In this document: positions 1 to 8,385 of the stretch, piece after piece
Numbering within the stretch: the stretch's first letter is position 1
How the letters are laid out: every line of letters begins with the position of its first letter
Assembly (NCBI RefSeq): GCF_900156425.1
Contig: NZ_FTNO01000005.1
Location: 1 to 64,000 of the forward strand
Length of the DNA stretch: 64,000 bases
From: Haladaptatus litoreus
GTDB lineage: Archaea > Halobacteriota > Halobacteria > Halobacteriales > Haladaptataceae
Direction: 5' to 3'
Program-made: the position numbers and the translations under genes
Notes under the pieces: model-generated
Told to the model about the DNA's origin: nothing
The model's database searches: none
The model's input: only the letters and a program-made list of their open reading frames with translations

Positions 1-550
1 CACTTAAGAGCATTGGATTGGGTTTTCTTTTGCCCGATTCCGATTTTCAGCCGCGATGGCGTGGGAGTCGAGCAGTCACGCGGTGGCAGACCACCGTGCG
101 ACCTTCGCATTTGTACGAATGGCAGGCATACATTTAAGGCCGTCGAATGAGATGTTGTTTGGGAAGTCTCGACACGTCATGCGTGGTAATGTTGCAATAA
201 CGGCTACGGAACTGTGGTTGTAACGGGCGCATACGCGTGCGAAAGTACACTATAATATGCTGCATTGAGGATATGTTGGCCGACAGATTTCCGTTCAAAA
301 AGGATCAGCAACCGATTTTAACCGAATACAGCAAAAACGAACATTCGGGTTCGAGGACACCCCGTACCAACTCAAACGGAACAGCGTTTTCAGGAATCCA
401 CTCCTGTCGCGTCAGGAAAATCAGCCAAAGCTCGTCCAAGAGAAGAACAGGAATGGCGAGCAACGCCTCGGGCGCGTTTCGATTGCAAGTACGAAACCAC
501 GAATCCAGAAACTGTAGTATCATTTCGTCACCTGATTCGAACCCGAACCA
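1..550. other. Region without a convincing gene
   Basis: About 550 bases of lower GC content than the neighbouring genes. Two overlapping open frames lie at 237-572 (plus) and 305-604 (minus), but neither has the acidic composition or GC-rich third positions of the genes around it, and I recognise neither product. A TATA-like CATTTAAGG at 131-139 has no convincing reading frame behind it. The region may hold a decayed gene or an unrecognised RNA. Confidence 0.4.
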
Positions 551-558
551 ATATATAG
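551..558 (+). promoter_or_regulatory. TATA box of the HxlR-family gene
   Basis: ATATATAG is centred about 37 bases before the ATG at 592. This predicts a start of transcription near 580 and a leader of roughly ten bases. Confidence 0.6.
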
Positions 559-591
559 ATTCGCGGACATAGCCGTAACCGGAGTATCTGA

Positions 592-912
592 ATGTCATCA
601 ACATCAGCAGACCACGAGAAAAGCGTCTGTTGCGTCGTCGAATCGTTCGAGCAAATCGGGTCGCAGTGGCGACTCGTCGTCCTCCACGACCTCCAAGACG
701 GTGAAAAACGGTTCAACGAACTCAAACGCTCTACGGGGGCGAGTTCTCGGACACTGTCACGCGTGCTGGACGACCTCGGCGAAATGGGCTTCGTCAGCCG
801 TCGAACCGAGGCCGATGCACCGATTGCGACCTACTACAGTTTGAGCGACAAGGGACATTCGCTCGCCCCGGTTTTCGAGGAAATCGGAACGTGGGCCGAC
901 GAGTGGCTGTAA
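592..912 (+). CDS. HxlR-family winged-helix transcriptional regulator
   Basis: This 106-residue protein is a one-domain DNA-binding regulator of the HxlR/MarR-like type. The family pattern is clear: a Cys pair near the N terminus (KSVCCVVE, about residues 10-17), the helix ending IGSQWRLVVLHDL, then the recognition segment FNELKRSTGASSRTLSRVLDDL and a wing ending YYSLSDKGHSL. The length is typical. HxlR proteins usually respond to redox or electrophile signals through N-terminal cysteines; whether Cys13/Cys14 act this way is inference. No obvious target gene is adjacent, because the upstream 550 bases hold no recognised gene. The ATG is supported by a TATA box just upstream. Confidence 0.85.
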   Translation: MSSTSADHEKSVCCVVESFEQIGSQWRLVVLHDLQDGEKRFNELKRSTGASSRTLSRVLDDLGEMGFVSRRTEADAPIATYYSLSDKGHSLAPVFEEIGTWADEWL

Positions 913-963
913 TTTTGTAATCTTCGCGAAACGAAAACGTCAGTGGTTGCAGTCGCAGTCGAA

Positions 964-1713
964 TTACGACAGTGATGATAGCGTAGTCTCCTCGCCGAGA
1001 GGATAGGTTTCCCGGAGGTGGGAGCGGATTTCGCCGACGATGCCGGAGTCATACGTCCAAAAACCGTAGAACCGATTCGGTTCGCTCTCTTCCGCCAACA
1101 GAGCACAGTCGGTTGCTCCGTCGGGAGCGTCGAAAACGACGAACCACGTTCGTTTGATTTCGTTTTCTTCGGTTGCGTGAATCGCAAGCGATGATTCCGG
1201 AAGGTCACAGTCGAGGGAACCGTAAACGTGCGCTTCGCACCCCGATTCCACAATTTTCTCGTACAGGTCCCACTGGTCACGCAGAAGCGAGAGTCGCTGG
1301 AAACCGACATGAAGTTCCCCGCCGCCAACACGCCACGCGCGTTCTTCGATTTCGCGCGACGCGAGAATCATTCGGCGCTTGCTATAGGAGGTAAATACAG
1401 TGTCGTCCACGTGCGTGAGTACTTCGGGGTTCGGAAGCGAGTCGAAATCGGTCGTGTCAAACAGTTTCCCTTCGAATGCGAGGGCCTCTCGGAGGTCGGA
1501 AAGAGGAGACGCGGCGAGAAATTCTGCACCCTTGTAGAGGACGGCGAAATCACGTGGCAGTCCACTCTCCGTTTGCGCTTGTCGAACCGCGACGTTCTGT
1601 ACTGCGAAGTGAGTCTCGATGTCTTGGAAGACGTGTTCCGGAACGTCAGAATTGAACACCGTGAGCGTCTTCTCACGGGATTCGACGCGACCGAGGATAT
1701 CCATCAGTGTCAT
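964..1713 (-). CDS. DICT sensory domain protein
   Basis: This protein of about 249 residues carries the DICT domain, a putative ligand- or signal-sensing module found in halophilic archaea and next to cyclase or two-component domains in bacteria. The signature is the stretch ASREIEERAWRVGGGELHVG followed by FQRLSLLRDQWDLYEKI and HVYGSLD. No DNA-binding or enzymatic domain is visible beside it, so it is probably a stand-alone sensor acting through a partner. A start 14 codons upstream (1755) is possible, but the ATG at 1713 begins the conserved MTLMDILGRV segment and is preferred. It stands convergent to the HxlR gene and divergent from hemH. The signal it senses is unknown. Confidence 0.8.
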   Translation of the reverse strand: MTLMDILGRVESREKTLTVFNSDVPEHVFQDIETHFAVQNVAVRQAQTESGLPRDFAVLYKGAEFLAASPLSDLREALAFEGKLFDTTDFDSLPNPEVLTHVDDTVFTSYSKRRMILASREIEERAWRVGGGELHVGFQRLSLLRDQWDLYEKIVESGCEAHVYGSLDCDLPESSLAIHATEENEIKRTWFVVFDAPDGATDCALLAEESEPNRFYGFWTYDSGIVGEIRSHLRETYPLGEETTLSSLS

Positions 1714-1844
1714 CTGGTATCTTTTCACTGGTAGTAACGGATTAATGATAAACATTCACTTACAGCAAGGCTGATAGAGTCTGTGGGAACGAATCCCATT
1801 CCGCAAGCGACAACTATTCGGCGTATCCGTCCTGAGAACCGATT

Positions 1845-2894
1845 ATGACAACCGGCGTCGTCGTACTCAACTTCGGGGAACCGGCGGAACCGACGCGAGA
1901 GAACGTCCTCGACTATTTGGAGCGTATCTTCATGAACAACGCCGATTTAGAGGGAGACACCACCGAGGAAGAAGCGCGCGAGCGCTCACGCCAACTCGCC
2001 GAACGCCGCGTGTCGAGCCTCATCGAGGAATACGAAGAAATCGGCGGCTCTCCGCTCGACCCGCAAGCGAAAGCGCAGGCAGACGCGCTACAGACCGAAC
2101 TCGACGAACGAAACCTCGACGCGAAAGCCTACGTCGGCATGCAGTTCACCGAACCCTTCATCGCCGACGCGGTAGAACAAGCCCACGAAGACGGCGTGGA
2201 CGAACTCGTCGGGCTTCCCATCTATCCCCTCTGTGGAGCCTCCACGACAGTCGCTTCGCTCGAAGAGATGACCGACGCCGTCGCCGAGTTGGACTGGGAC
2301 GTACCGGTTCACGAGGTCACCGGCTGGCACAAACACCCGACCTACAACCGGATTCGAGCGAGCAACATCCAGCAGTACGCCGACGAAGAGGGACTCGACC
2401 TCACCGACAAGGATACCGAACTGGTCTTTTCGGCGCACGGAACCCCGACCCACTATCTGGACGAAGGCAGTCGTTACGACACCTACGTCGATGAGTTCTG
2501 CGACGTGATGGCTAGCGAACTCGGCGTCGAATCCTACTCTCTCGGCTTCCAAAATCACGGCAACCGGAAGATTCCGTGGACGGAACCCGAAGTCGAAGAC
2601 GTGGTCACCGAAGTGGACGCAGAACGCGTCGTCATCGAGCCAATTAGCTTCATGCACGAACAGAGCGAGACGCTCTCGGAACTGGACGACGAACTCCGCG
2701 AGGAGGCAGAGGAGGTCGGACTGAACTTCTACCGAGTTCCGGTTCCCCACGACGACGAGCGATTTTCCGGCGTCCTCGCCGACCTCGTGGAGCCCTTCGT
2801 CGCGGATTTCGACCCGTCCTACTACCAGTTCCGCCAGTGCCAGTGTAAGGACACGCCGGGCACGATGTGTCTCAACGCCCCGTTCGAGCAATGA
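1845..2894 (+). CDS. hemH: Ferrochelatase (protoporphyrin or coproporphyrin type)
   Basis: HemH inserts Fe2+ into a porphyrin near the end of haem synthesis. The 349-residue protein has the family landmarks: N-terminal GVVVLNFGEP, the LPIYPLCGASTT loop (residues 124-135), catalytic His198 in VFSAHGTP and the acidic face around Glu275 in SFMHEQSETL. The C terminus carries Cys332, Cys334 and Cys342 after an aromatic stretch; with Cys130 or Cys219 these could bind an iron-sulfur cluster as in some ferrochelatases, which is inference. The stop overlaps the next start by four bases (ATGA), so it is translationally coupled to hemY, and hemE faces the pair. Whether the substrate is proto- or coproporphyrin cannot be decided here. 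Confidence 0.9.
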   Translation: MTTGVVVLNFGEPAEPTRENVLDYLERIFMNNADLEGDTTEEEARERSRQLAERRVSSLIEEYEEIGGSPLDPQAKAQADALQTELDERNLDAKAYVGMQFTEPFIADAVEQAHEDGVDELVGLPIYPLCGASTTVASLEEMTDAVAELDWDVPVHEVTGWHKHPTYNRIRASNIQQYADEEGLDLTDKDTELVFSAHGTPTHYLDEGSRYDTYVDEFCDVMASELGVESYSLGFQNHGNRKIPWTEPEVEDVVTEVDAERVVIEPISFMHEQSETLSELDDELREEAEEVGLNFYRVPVPHDDERFSGVLADLVEPFVADFDPSYYQFRQCQCKDTPGTMCLNAPFEQ

Positions 2895-4186
2895 CGGTCG
2901 GTATCGTCGGCGCGGGAATTACAGGACTCGCACTCGCGCACCACCTCGAAAAATCGGGGACAGACTACGTCGTCCTCGAAGCGGATTCGGAACCGGGTGG
3001 GGTCATCCGGAGCGGACGAGTCGATGGCTATCTGCTGGAGTGGGGACCACAACGACTTCGGAGAACAGGGCCAGTTGATGAACTCATTACCGACCTCAGA
3101 ATGGACGACGAGGTCATCGAGGCCGGAGAGACGAAACTGTTCGTCTATGCCAACGGCAAACTCCGGCGCGCACCCTTCTCGATAGAGGAGTTCGGCACGA
3201 CCGACTTGCTCTCGTGGCGCGGCAAACTCGACGTGCTGAAAGAACGGGAAACCGACCCGGCAGACCCCGACGAAACCGCGGCAGAGTTGTTCACCCGGAA
3301 GTTCGGCGAGGAAGCCTACAGAAACCTCATCGGACCGCTGTTCGGCGGGATTTACGGCTCGGAACCCGAACAGATGCCCGTCAAGCACGCGCTTTCCGGC
3401 GTTCTCCTGATGGAGCAAAAGTACGGCGACCTGCTCACCCCGGTTCTCAAGCGCGCGATGGCGGGCGGAACGTCCGCCCCCGCGATTTCGTTCGAGGACG
3501 GCGTCCAACGACTTCCGAAGGCGCTCTACGACGCGCACGCGGAAAACGTCCACCTCGAAACCGCGGTCACGGAAATCCGAAAATCACGACGGTCGGACGA
3601 TGGCTACGTCCTCGAAGCAGAATCCGAATCACTCGAAGTCGATGAACTCGTCCTCACCACGGCCGCAGAAGTGAGCGCCGACCTTCTCGATGGACTCGCC
3701 GATTCCGCGGACGCGCTCGCACGCCTGAACTACAACCCCCTCGCGCTGGTTCACCTCCGCGCCGACTGCGACCACGACGGATTCGGCTATCAGGTGCGCC
3801 ACGACGAAGGACTCGACACCCTCGGCGTCTCGTGGAACGCGAGTATGTTCGGGAGAGATGGCGTATATACGGTTTTCCTCGGCGGAATGAAGAACCCGGA
3901 ACTGCTCGAAGAAAGCGACGAGGTGCTGGGTGAAATCGCCCGAACAGAGTTCAACGACGTGATGGACGCGAACGCAGACGTGTTGAGTGTTGCCCGACTC
4001 GACCGAGGATTCCCGGCCTACGACACCTCGTGGGACGCACTAGACGAGTTCGAAGCACCCGATGGAATCCACCTCGCCACGAACTACATAGCCAGAATGG
4101 GCGTTCCGAGTCGAATTCGGGAAGCAAAGAAGGTGGCGACGGCGCTGGCCGAGTCGCCCGCAACTCGGCCAGCAGGTCGAAAATAG
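2891..4186 (+). CDS. hemY: Protoporphyrinogen/coproporphyrinogen oxidase, FAD-dependent
   Basis: This 431-residue flavoprotein oxidises a porphyrinogen to the porphyrin, the step before ferrochelatase. The N terminus has the FAD-binding motif GIVGAGITGLALAHHLE followed by an Asp/Glu-ending second strand (YVVLEADSEPGG). Further family blocks are EWGPQRLR, FGGIYGSEPEQMPVKHA and the C-terminal DGIHLATNYIARMGVP that closes the FAD site. It starts at the ATG overlapping the hemH stop; an upstream in-frame start at 2867 would lie inside hemH and is not needed. The hemH-hemY order is that of the Bacillus hemEHY cluster, where the enzyme acts on coproporphyrinogen III. Product identity is sure; exact substrate is not. 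Confidence 0.9.
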   Translation: MTVGIVGAGITGLALAHHLEKSGTDYVVLEADSEPGGVIRSGRVDGYLLEWGPQRLRRTGPVDELITDLRMDDEVIEAGETKLFVYANGKLRRAPFSIEEFGTTDLLSWRGKLDVLKERETDPADPDETAAELFTRKFGEEAYRNLIGPLFGGIYGSEPEQMPVKHALSGVLLMEQKYGDLLTPVLKRAMAGGTSAPAISFEDGVQRLPKALYDAHAENVHLETAVTEIRKSRRSDDGYVLEAESESLEVDELVLTTAAEVSADLLDGLADSADALARLNYNPLALVHLRADCDHDGFGYQVRHDEGLDTLGVSWNASMFGRDGVYTVFLGGMKNPELLEESDEVLGEIARTEFNDVMDANADVLSVARLDRGFPAYDTSWDALDEFEAPDGIHLATNYIARMGVPSRIREAKKVATALAESPATRPAGRK

Positions 4187-4285
4187 GGAACCAAGAGACG
4201 CCACCCGTTCTCGGCGTAGATTTATAACCGAAAACGAAGCCAGTTCGGGTCGGTGATTCGGATGAACTAGTAGCCCATCGTCTTC

Positions 4286-5290
4286 TTAGCGCTCCACTTC
4301 CTTCGCCGCCTCCACGAACGCTTTCGCGTTCTCCACGGGCGTGGTTCGGTCGATTCCGTGGCCGAGGTTCAGAATGTGTCCCGAGTCGCCCGCCTTATCG
4401 ATGACCTCGTGCGTTTTCTCTCGGACGAACTCAGGGTCGCCAAGCAAGTAGGACGGGTCGAGATTTCCTTGGACGGGCGTGTCACCCAGTTCCTCCCGAG
4501 CCTCGGTTATGTCGATTGTCCAGTCCAGTCCGACCACGTCTGCGCCCGACTCTTGAAGCAAATCGAGTTTGCCGCCGGGATGGCGCGCGAAGACGATAGA
4601 GGGCACGTCAATACTGTCGAAAATGCGCTGGTGGAGCGGCAGGACGAACTCGCGGTAGTCGTCCGGCGTCAGCACGCCCGCCCACGTGTCGAACACTTGG
4701 ACGACATCCGCGCCGTGTTCGACCTGATATTCGACGTACTCACAGACCACGTCCGTAAACGCCTCCAGCAGGTCGCGGAAGGCGTCGGGGTGGTTCGCAC
4801 GGAAGCGACGAATTGGTTTGCGGGAAGTCGGTTCGTCGCCGACGACGTAGGACGCGAGGGTGTACGGCCCGCCAGCGAAGCCGATGATGCTCGTCTGGTC
4901 GCCGACGCTGTCCTGCAATCGAGTGAGCAGCTTCCCGACGTAGTCGATTTCGGTGGCCACATCGGCGGACTCCGTCGGCACGTCGTCCGGACTCGTAACC
5001 GGATTCGAGACGACGGGGCCGACGCCGCTTTCGATGTGGTAGTCGAAGCCGAGCGGTTCGAGAACCGTCAGGATGTCCGAAAACATCACCAGACCGTCAG
5101 GTTCGAACAGTTCCCACGGAAGCAGCGTAATTCGTTCCGCGACTTCCGGATTTTTGATAGCCTCCTTGAAACTGTACTGTTCGCGGATGTCGCGGTACTC
5201 GGGAATGTACCGGCCAGCCTGCCGCATCAGCCAAACCGGTGGGCGCTCGGTGCGTTCGCCGCGTGCCGCACGAACCAACAGGTCGCTCAT
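4286..5290 (-). CDS. hemE: Uroporphyrinogen decarboxylase
   Basis: HemE removes four acetate carboxyl groups from uroporphyrinogen III, giving coproporphyrinogen III, and commits the precursor to the oxidative haem route. The 334-residue protein has both UroD signatures: RPPVWLMRQAGRY near residue 16 and GFAGGPYTLASY near residue 139. The substrate-binding Asp lies in DGLVMFSDILT, and NLGHGIDRTTPVEN closes the active site. Length is typical. It runs against hemH-hemY with about 100 bases between the stops, so the three genes form one haem locus in two transcription units. Confidence 0.95.
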   Translation of the reverse strand: MSDLLVRAARGERTERPPVWLMRQAGRYIPEYRDIREQYSFKEAIKNPEVAERITLLPWELFEPDGLVMFSDILTVLEPLGFDYHIESGVGPVVSNPVTSPDDVPTESADVATEIDYVGKLLTRLQDSVGDQTSIIGFAGGPYTLASYVVGDEPTSRKPIRRFRANHPDAFRDLLEAFTDVVCEYVEYQVEHGADVVQVFDTWAGVLTPDDYREFVLPLHQRIFDSIDVPSIVFARHPGGKLDLLQESGADVVGLDWTIDITEAREELGDTPVQGNLDPSYLLGDPEFVREKTHEVIDKAGDSGHILNLGHGIDRTTPVENAKAFVEAAKEVER

Positions 5291-5381
5291 GGGACCAGAT
5301 TGGTCGGTGACCGTCTAAGCATTTCGACTCCGGGAGACGTTCGTCGCAAAAATACGAAATCGAAAAACGAATTTCGAACGA

Positions 5382-5585
5382 CTACGCCGAGGCGTCGTAG
5401 CCAGCGTCCTCGACAACTGCGACGAGTTCGTCGGTGTTCGTGTCCGCGTCGCTTTCGACAGTTGCCGTTCCCGCCTCGTGGTCGGCGCTCGCATCGGAAA
5501 CGCCGGACAGGTCTTCCAGCGCATCGACGACGCTCTGTTCGCAGTGGCCGCAGTTCATTCCATCCACCTGAATCGTGGTTGTCAT
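5382..5585 (-). CDS. copZ: Copper chaperone, heavy-metal-associated (HMA) domain
   Basis: A 67-residue single HMA domain with the metal site MNCGHC (Cys12, Cys15) and the betaalphabeta pattern ending VVEDAGYDA. Such proteins carry Cu+ to a P-type ATPase. The start is the ATG directly before TTTIQVDGMNC; a longer frame reaching 5654 adds basic, non-conserved residues and is rejected. It is divergent from the AsnC-TRASH regulator at 5788, the usual partner of copper genes in haloarchaea, and its likely acceptor is the copper ATPase at 15443. The symbol is by analogy. Confidence 0.85.
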   Translation of the reverse strand: MTTTIQVDGMNCGHCEQSVVDALEDLSGVSDASADHEAGTATVESDADTNTDELVAVVEDAGYDASA

Positions 5586-5757
5586 GCACGCTACTCGTTT
5601 CCAATGGGTTTTTTCAGTTTCGGAAGACGTGAGAGTAGCCGTAGAATTTAACACAGGTTACTACAAAGGATAATTCATTTATTAAATAAGTGAAAATTGA
5701 ACCGATGGGTCGGAATACACAGGTCAATCCGGTAATGACGTGTGATAGCGAAAACTG

Positions 5758-5785
5758 TTTTTATTCTACCACTCCAAAAGGAGTG
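5758..5785 (+). promoter_or_regulatory. TATA box and palindromic operator candidate of the copper regulator
   Basis: TTTTTATTC at 5758-5766 is centred 26 bases before the ATG at 5788, as in leaderless haloarchaeal promoters. Between it and the start codon lies the palindrome CACTCCAAAAGGAGTG (5770-5785), covering the predicted transcription start. A regulator bound there would block initiation, so autoregulation is plausible; that step is inference. Confidence 0.55.
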
Positions 5786-5787
5786 TA

Positions 5788-6384
5788 ATGCGACAACTCG
5801 ACGACACCGACCGGGAGATAATCCGGTTGTTGGTAGAGGACGCTCGCCGTCCGTACAACGAAATCGCCGAAACCGTCGGTCTGTCACCGCCGACCGTTTC
5901 CGACCGTGTCGAGCGACTACAAGAAATCGGGGTCATCCGCCGATTCACCGCGGATTTGAATCACGACATCCTTTCCGACGGACTCTCTCTCCTCGTCACC
6001 GTCAACGCCAAACCTGGCCACGTCGGCGATATTCGGGAATCGCTCGCGTCGTTCGACGGCGTCGAACACGTCTTCGTCACCGCCGACGCGCACATCGTCT
6101 GCAAGGCAAATCTGCAAGAGCAAGCGATCGAGACACTGCTATCGAATGCCATCGGTGAAGAGGCGGTTCGAGAGTACGACGTGCAACTCTTGGTTGACGA
6201 CGAATGGAACCCACAACCCGGAACCATCGAGTTCGCGCCGGACTGCGTGGAGTGCGGCAACACCGTCACGGAAGAAGGCGAATCGACTCGAATCGAGGGG
6301 GAACTCTACCACTTCTGTTGTTCGTCCTGCAAGGCGCAGTTCGCCGACCGATACGAACGCCTGCAAGAGGGTGCGACGAACTGA
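5788..6384 (+). CDS. AsnC/Lrp-type copper regulator with C-terminal TRASH domain
   Basis: This 198-residue protein joins three parts: an AsnC-type winged helix (residues 1-60, LDDTDREIIRLLVEDARRPY), a RAM-like effector domain (about 65-140), and a C-terminal Cys-rich TRASH metal-binding domain (about 150-190, CVECGNTV then YHFCCSSCKAQF). The same architecture is known for the Halobacterium copper regulator VNG1179C, which controls a copper P-type ATPase. The neighbouring copZ and the copper ATPase gene 9 kb away fit that role. The last Cys group reads CCSSC, so five cysteines are available. The start is supported by the leaderless promoter. Function is well supported by architecture; the DNA target is inferred. 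Confidence 0.88.
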   Translation: MRQLDDTDREIIRLLVEDARRPYNEIAETVGLSPPTVSDRVERLQEIGVIRRFTADLNHDILSDGLSLLVTVNAKPGHVGDIRESLASFDGVEHVFVTADAHIVCKANLQEQAIETLLSNAIGEEAVREYDVQLLVDDEWNPQPGTIEFAPDCVECGNTVTEEGESTRIEGELYHFCCSSCKAQFADRYERLQEGATN

Positions 6385-6447
6385 TTGAATAGATACAGTA
6401 ATTCATTTCAGCGAACCGTTTTGATGCCGTGTGACTAGTCATCATGC

Positions 6448-8220
6448 ATGGCAACAGACGAAACGGGCGATTCGACGAAACCGGGAACAGACCAATCGTT
6501 CGTCCGCGTCGCGGACGCCGACGAACTCAGGGAGGAAGGCCGACTGCTAGTGAACCGAAACGGAAGATCGTTGGCCCTGTTCTACCACGAAGGCGAATTT
6601 CGCGCGGTAGACAACCGCTGTCCACATATGGGCTTTCCATTGACCGAAGGAAGCGTGGAGGACGGCATTCTAACCTGCCACTGGCATCACGCCAGATTCG
6701 AACTGTCCTGCGGCGACACGTTCGACCCGTGGGCCGACGACGTGCAGGCGTTTCCAATCGAGGAACGCGACGGCGACATCTACGTGAACACCACGCCGAA
6801 ACGCGACGCACCGCCGGAAGAACACTGGACGGAACGACTCGAAACCGGCCTCGAAGAGAATCTCCGACTCGTCGTGGCGAAATCCGTCATCGGCCTCTCG
6901 AACGCTGACGTTCCGGATTCGGAACCGCTTCGAATCGGCGCGGCGTTCGGCACTCGCTATCGCGAACAGGGATGGAGTTCGGGCCTGACGATTCACTCTT
7001 GCATGGCAAACGTCCTCCCCGACCTCGGAGCTGACGACCGACCGCGGGCGCTCTACACCGGCTTGCGACACGTGGCGTCGGATTGTCAAGGCGAATCGCC
7101 GCGGTTCGACCAACCGTCGTTTGAGACGGAAGAAGTCCCGGCAGACCGACTCAGGAAATGGTTCCGCGACTGTGTGGAGGTGCGCGACCGAGACGGCGCG
7201 GAACGCTGTCTGCAAACCGCAATTGCTACCCTCGAACCGGAACAGGTCGCGGAAATACTGTACACCGCGGCGACCGACCACCTCTATCTCGACGCTGGAC
7301 ACAGCTTCGATTTCATCAACAAATCGCTCGAACTGCTAGACCACATCGGCTGGGAACACGCGGAAACCGTCCTGCCGAGCGTCATCCCGCGACTGACCGA
7401 CGCTCAGCGGAGCGAAGAACTCTCTTCGTGGACACAGCCGATTGATTTGGCGGAACTGCTGTTCGACAGTTTCGACCAACTTCCCGAGTTGGTCGAAGCG
7501 GGCAATGAAAAAACGTGGAACGAACCCGACGACTTCACAGAAATCCTCCTTTCCGACGACCCACACGAAATTCTCAACGCGCTGAAAGACGCGATTCGGT
7601 CGGGCGCGACCTGCGAAGAACTAGCGGACAGGGTTTCGTTTGCCTCCCTGATGCGAGTCGCCCAGTTCGGTACGGCAAACGAGTTCAGCGACTGGAACAC
7701 CGTCCACCACACGCTCACCTACAACAACGCGGTTCAACAGGCCGCGAAACGCGCGAGTTCGACGGCACTCTACCGCGGCGTCCTCGCGGGTGCGATGAGC
7801 GTCTACCTCGACCGATTCCTGAACACGCCGCCGACGCCCGTGCCGACCATCGACTCCTCGGATGCCAACCCCGAAGACCTCCGCGAGGAACTGCTGGAAA
7901 CGTTCGACGAGGAGGGCAACGTCAACGCCGCCGGGGCCATCGTCGCGGAGCATTTCTCGGCGGGCGGCGACCCCGGAAAGTTGAAAGAAACCCTCGGACA
8001 GGCCCTCCTCCGCGAAGATGCCGGATTCCACACGCTCCAAAATTTGGAAGCCTCGTTCGCGCAGTTCGACCTGCGCGACGACGAGGAGGAGAAGGAACTG
8101 GCGCTGATTTCGCTGGCTCGCTACATGGGTGCGCACTTCCCGACGCGTCGGGAGGCCGAACAGACCTACGTCATTGCGGATAGGCTGAATCGCGGGGAGA
8201 AGATTCACGAGTCGAACTGA
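6448..8220 (+). CDS. Rieske [2Fe-2S] protein with long helical C-terminal domain
   Basis: The N-terminal 105 residues form a Rieske domain with both cluster motifs: CPHMGF (Cys58, His60) and CHWHHARF (Cys77, His80). It is the ferredoxin type with no signal peptide or membrane anchor. The remaining 480 residues are predicted mostly helical, with His-rich stretches such as DHLYLDAGHSFDFIN and DWNTVHHTLTYNNAVQQA. That part recalls questin-oxidase-like (DUF4243) proteins but I am not certain. One reading is an oxygenase or oxidoreductase whose Rieske domain feeds electrons to the helical part. It follows the copper regulator on the same strand with a 63-base gap; a functional link is not shown. 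No substrate can be named. Confidence 0.75.
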   Translation: MATDETGDSTKPGTDQSFVRVADADELREEGRLLVNRNGRSLALFYHEGEFRAVDNRCPHMGFPLTEGSVEDGILTCHWHHARFELSCGDTFDPWADDVQAFPIEERDGDIYVNTTPKRDAPPEEHWTERLETGLEENLRLVVAKSVIGLSNADVPDSEPLRIGAAFGTRYREQGWSSGLTIHSCMANVLPDLGADDRPRALYTGLRHVASDCQGESPRFDQPSFETEEVPADRLRKWFRDCVEVRDRDGAERCLQTAIATLEPEQVAEILYTAATDHLYLDAGHSFDFINKSLELLDHIGWEHAETVLPSVIPRLTDAQRSEELSSWTQPIDLAELLFDSFDQLPELVEAGNEKTWNEPDDFTEILLSDDPHEILNALKDAIRSGATCEELADRVSFASLMRVAQFGTANEFSDWNTVHHTLTYNNAVQQAAKRASSTALYRGVLAGAMSVYLDRFLNTPPTPVPTIDSSDANPEDLREELLETFDEEGNVNAAGAIVAEHFSAGGDPGKLKETLGQALLREDAGFHTLQNLEASFAQFDLRDDEEEKELALISLARYMGAHFPTRREAEQTYVIADRLNRGEKIHESN

Positions 8221-8385
8221 GGGAATCGATTTTACCGAATTTTCGTTCGGCGGTTCGTGTCGGAAGTCGTCATTTCGATTCCACGGGAATATGTGGAGAA
8301 TCTACAAACAGGTACCAGCACAGTCATCCAGCGTCCGTTTCATTTCGACGGGGTTATTATTCTTGACTGAATCGAGTATCAACCC

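Noticed and set aside
237-604. Two overlapping open frames on opposite strands before the HxlR gene
   Set aside because: Neither has acidic composition, GC-rich third positions or a recognisable domain, and the minus-strand frame covers the HxlR promoter.
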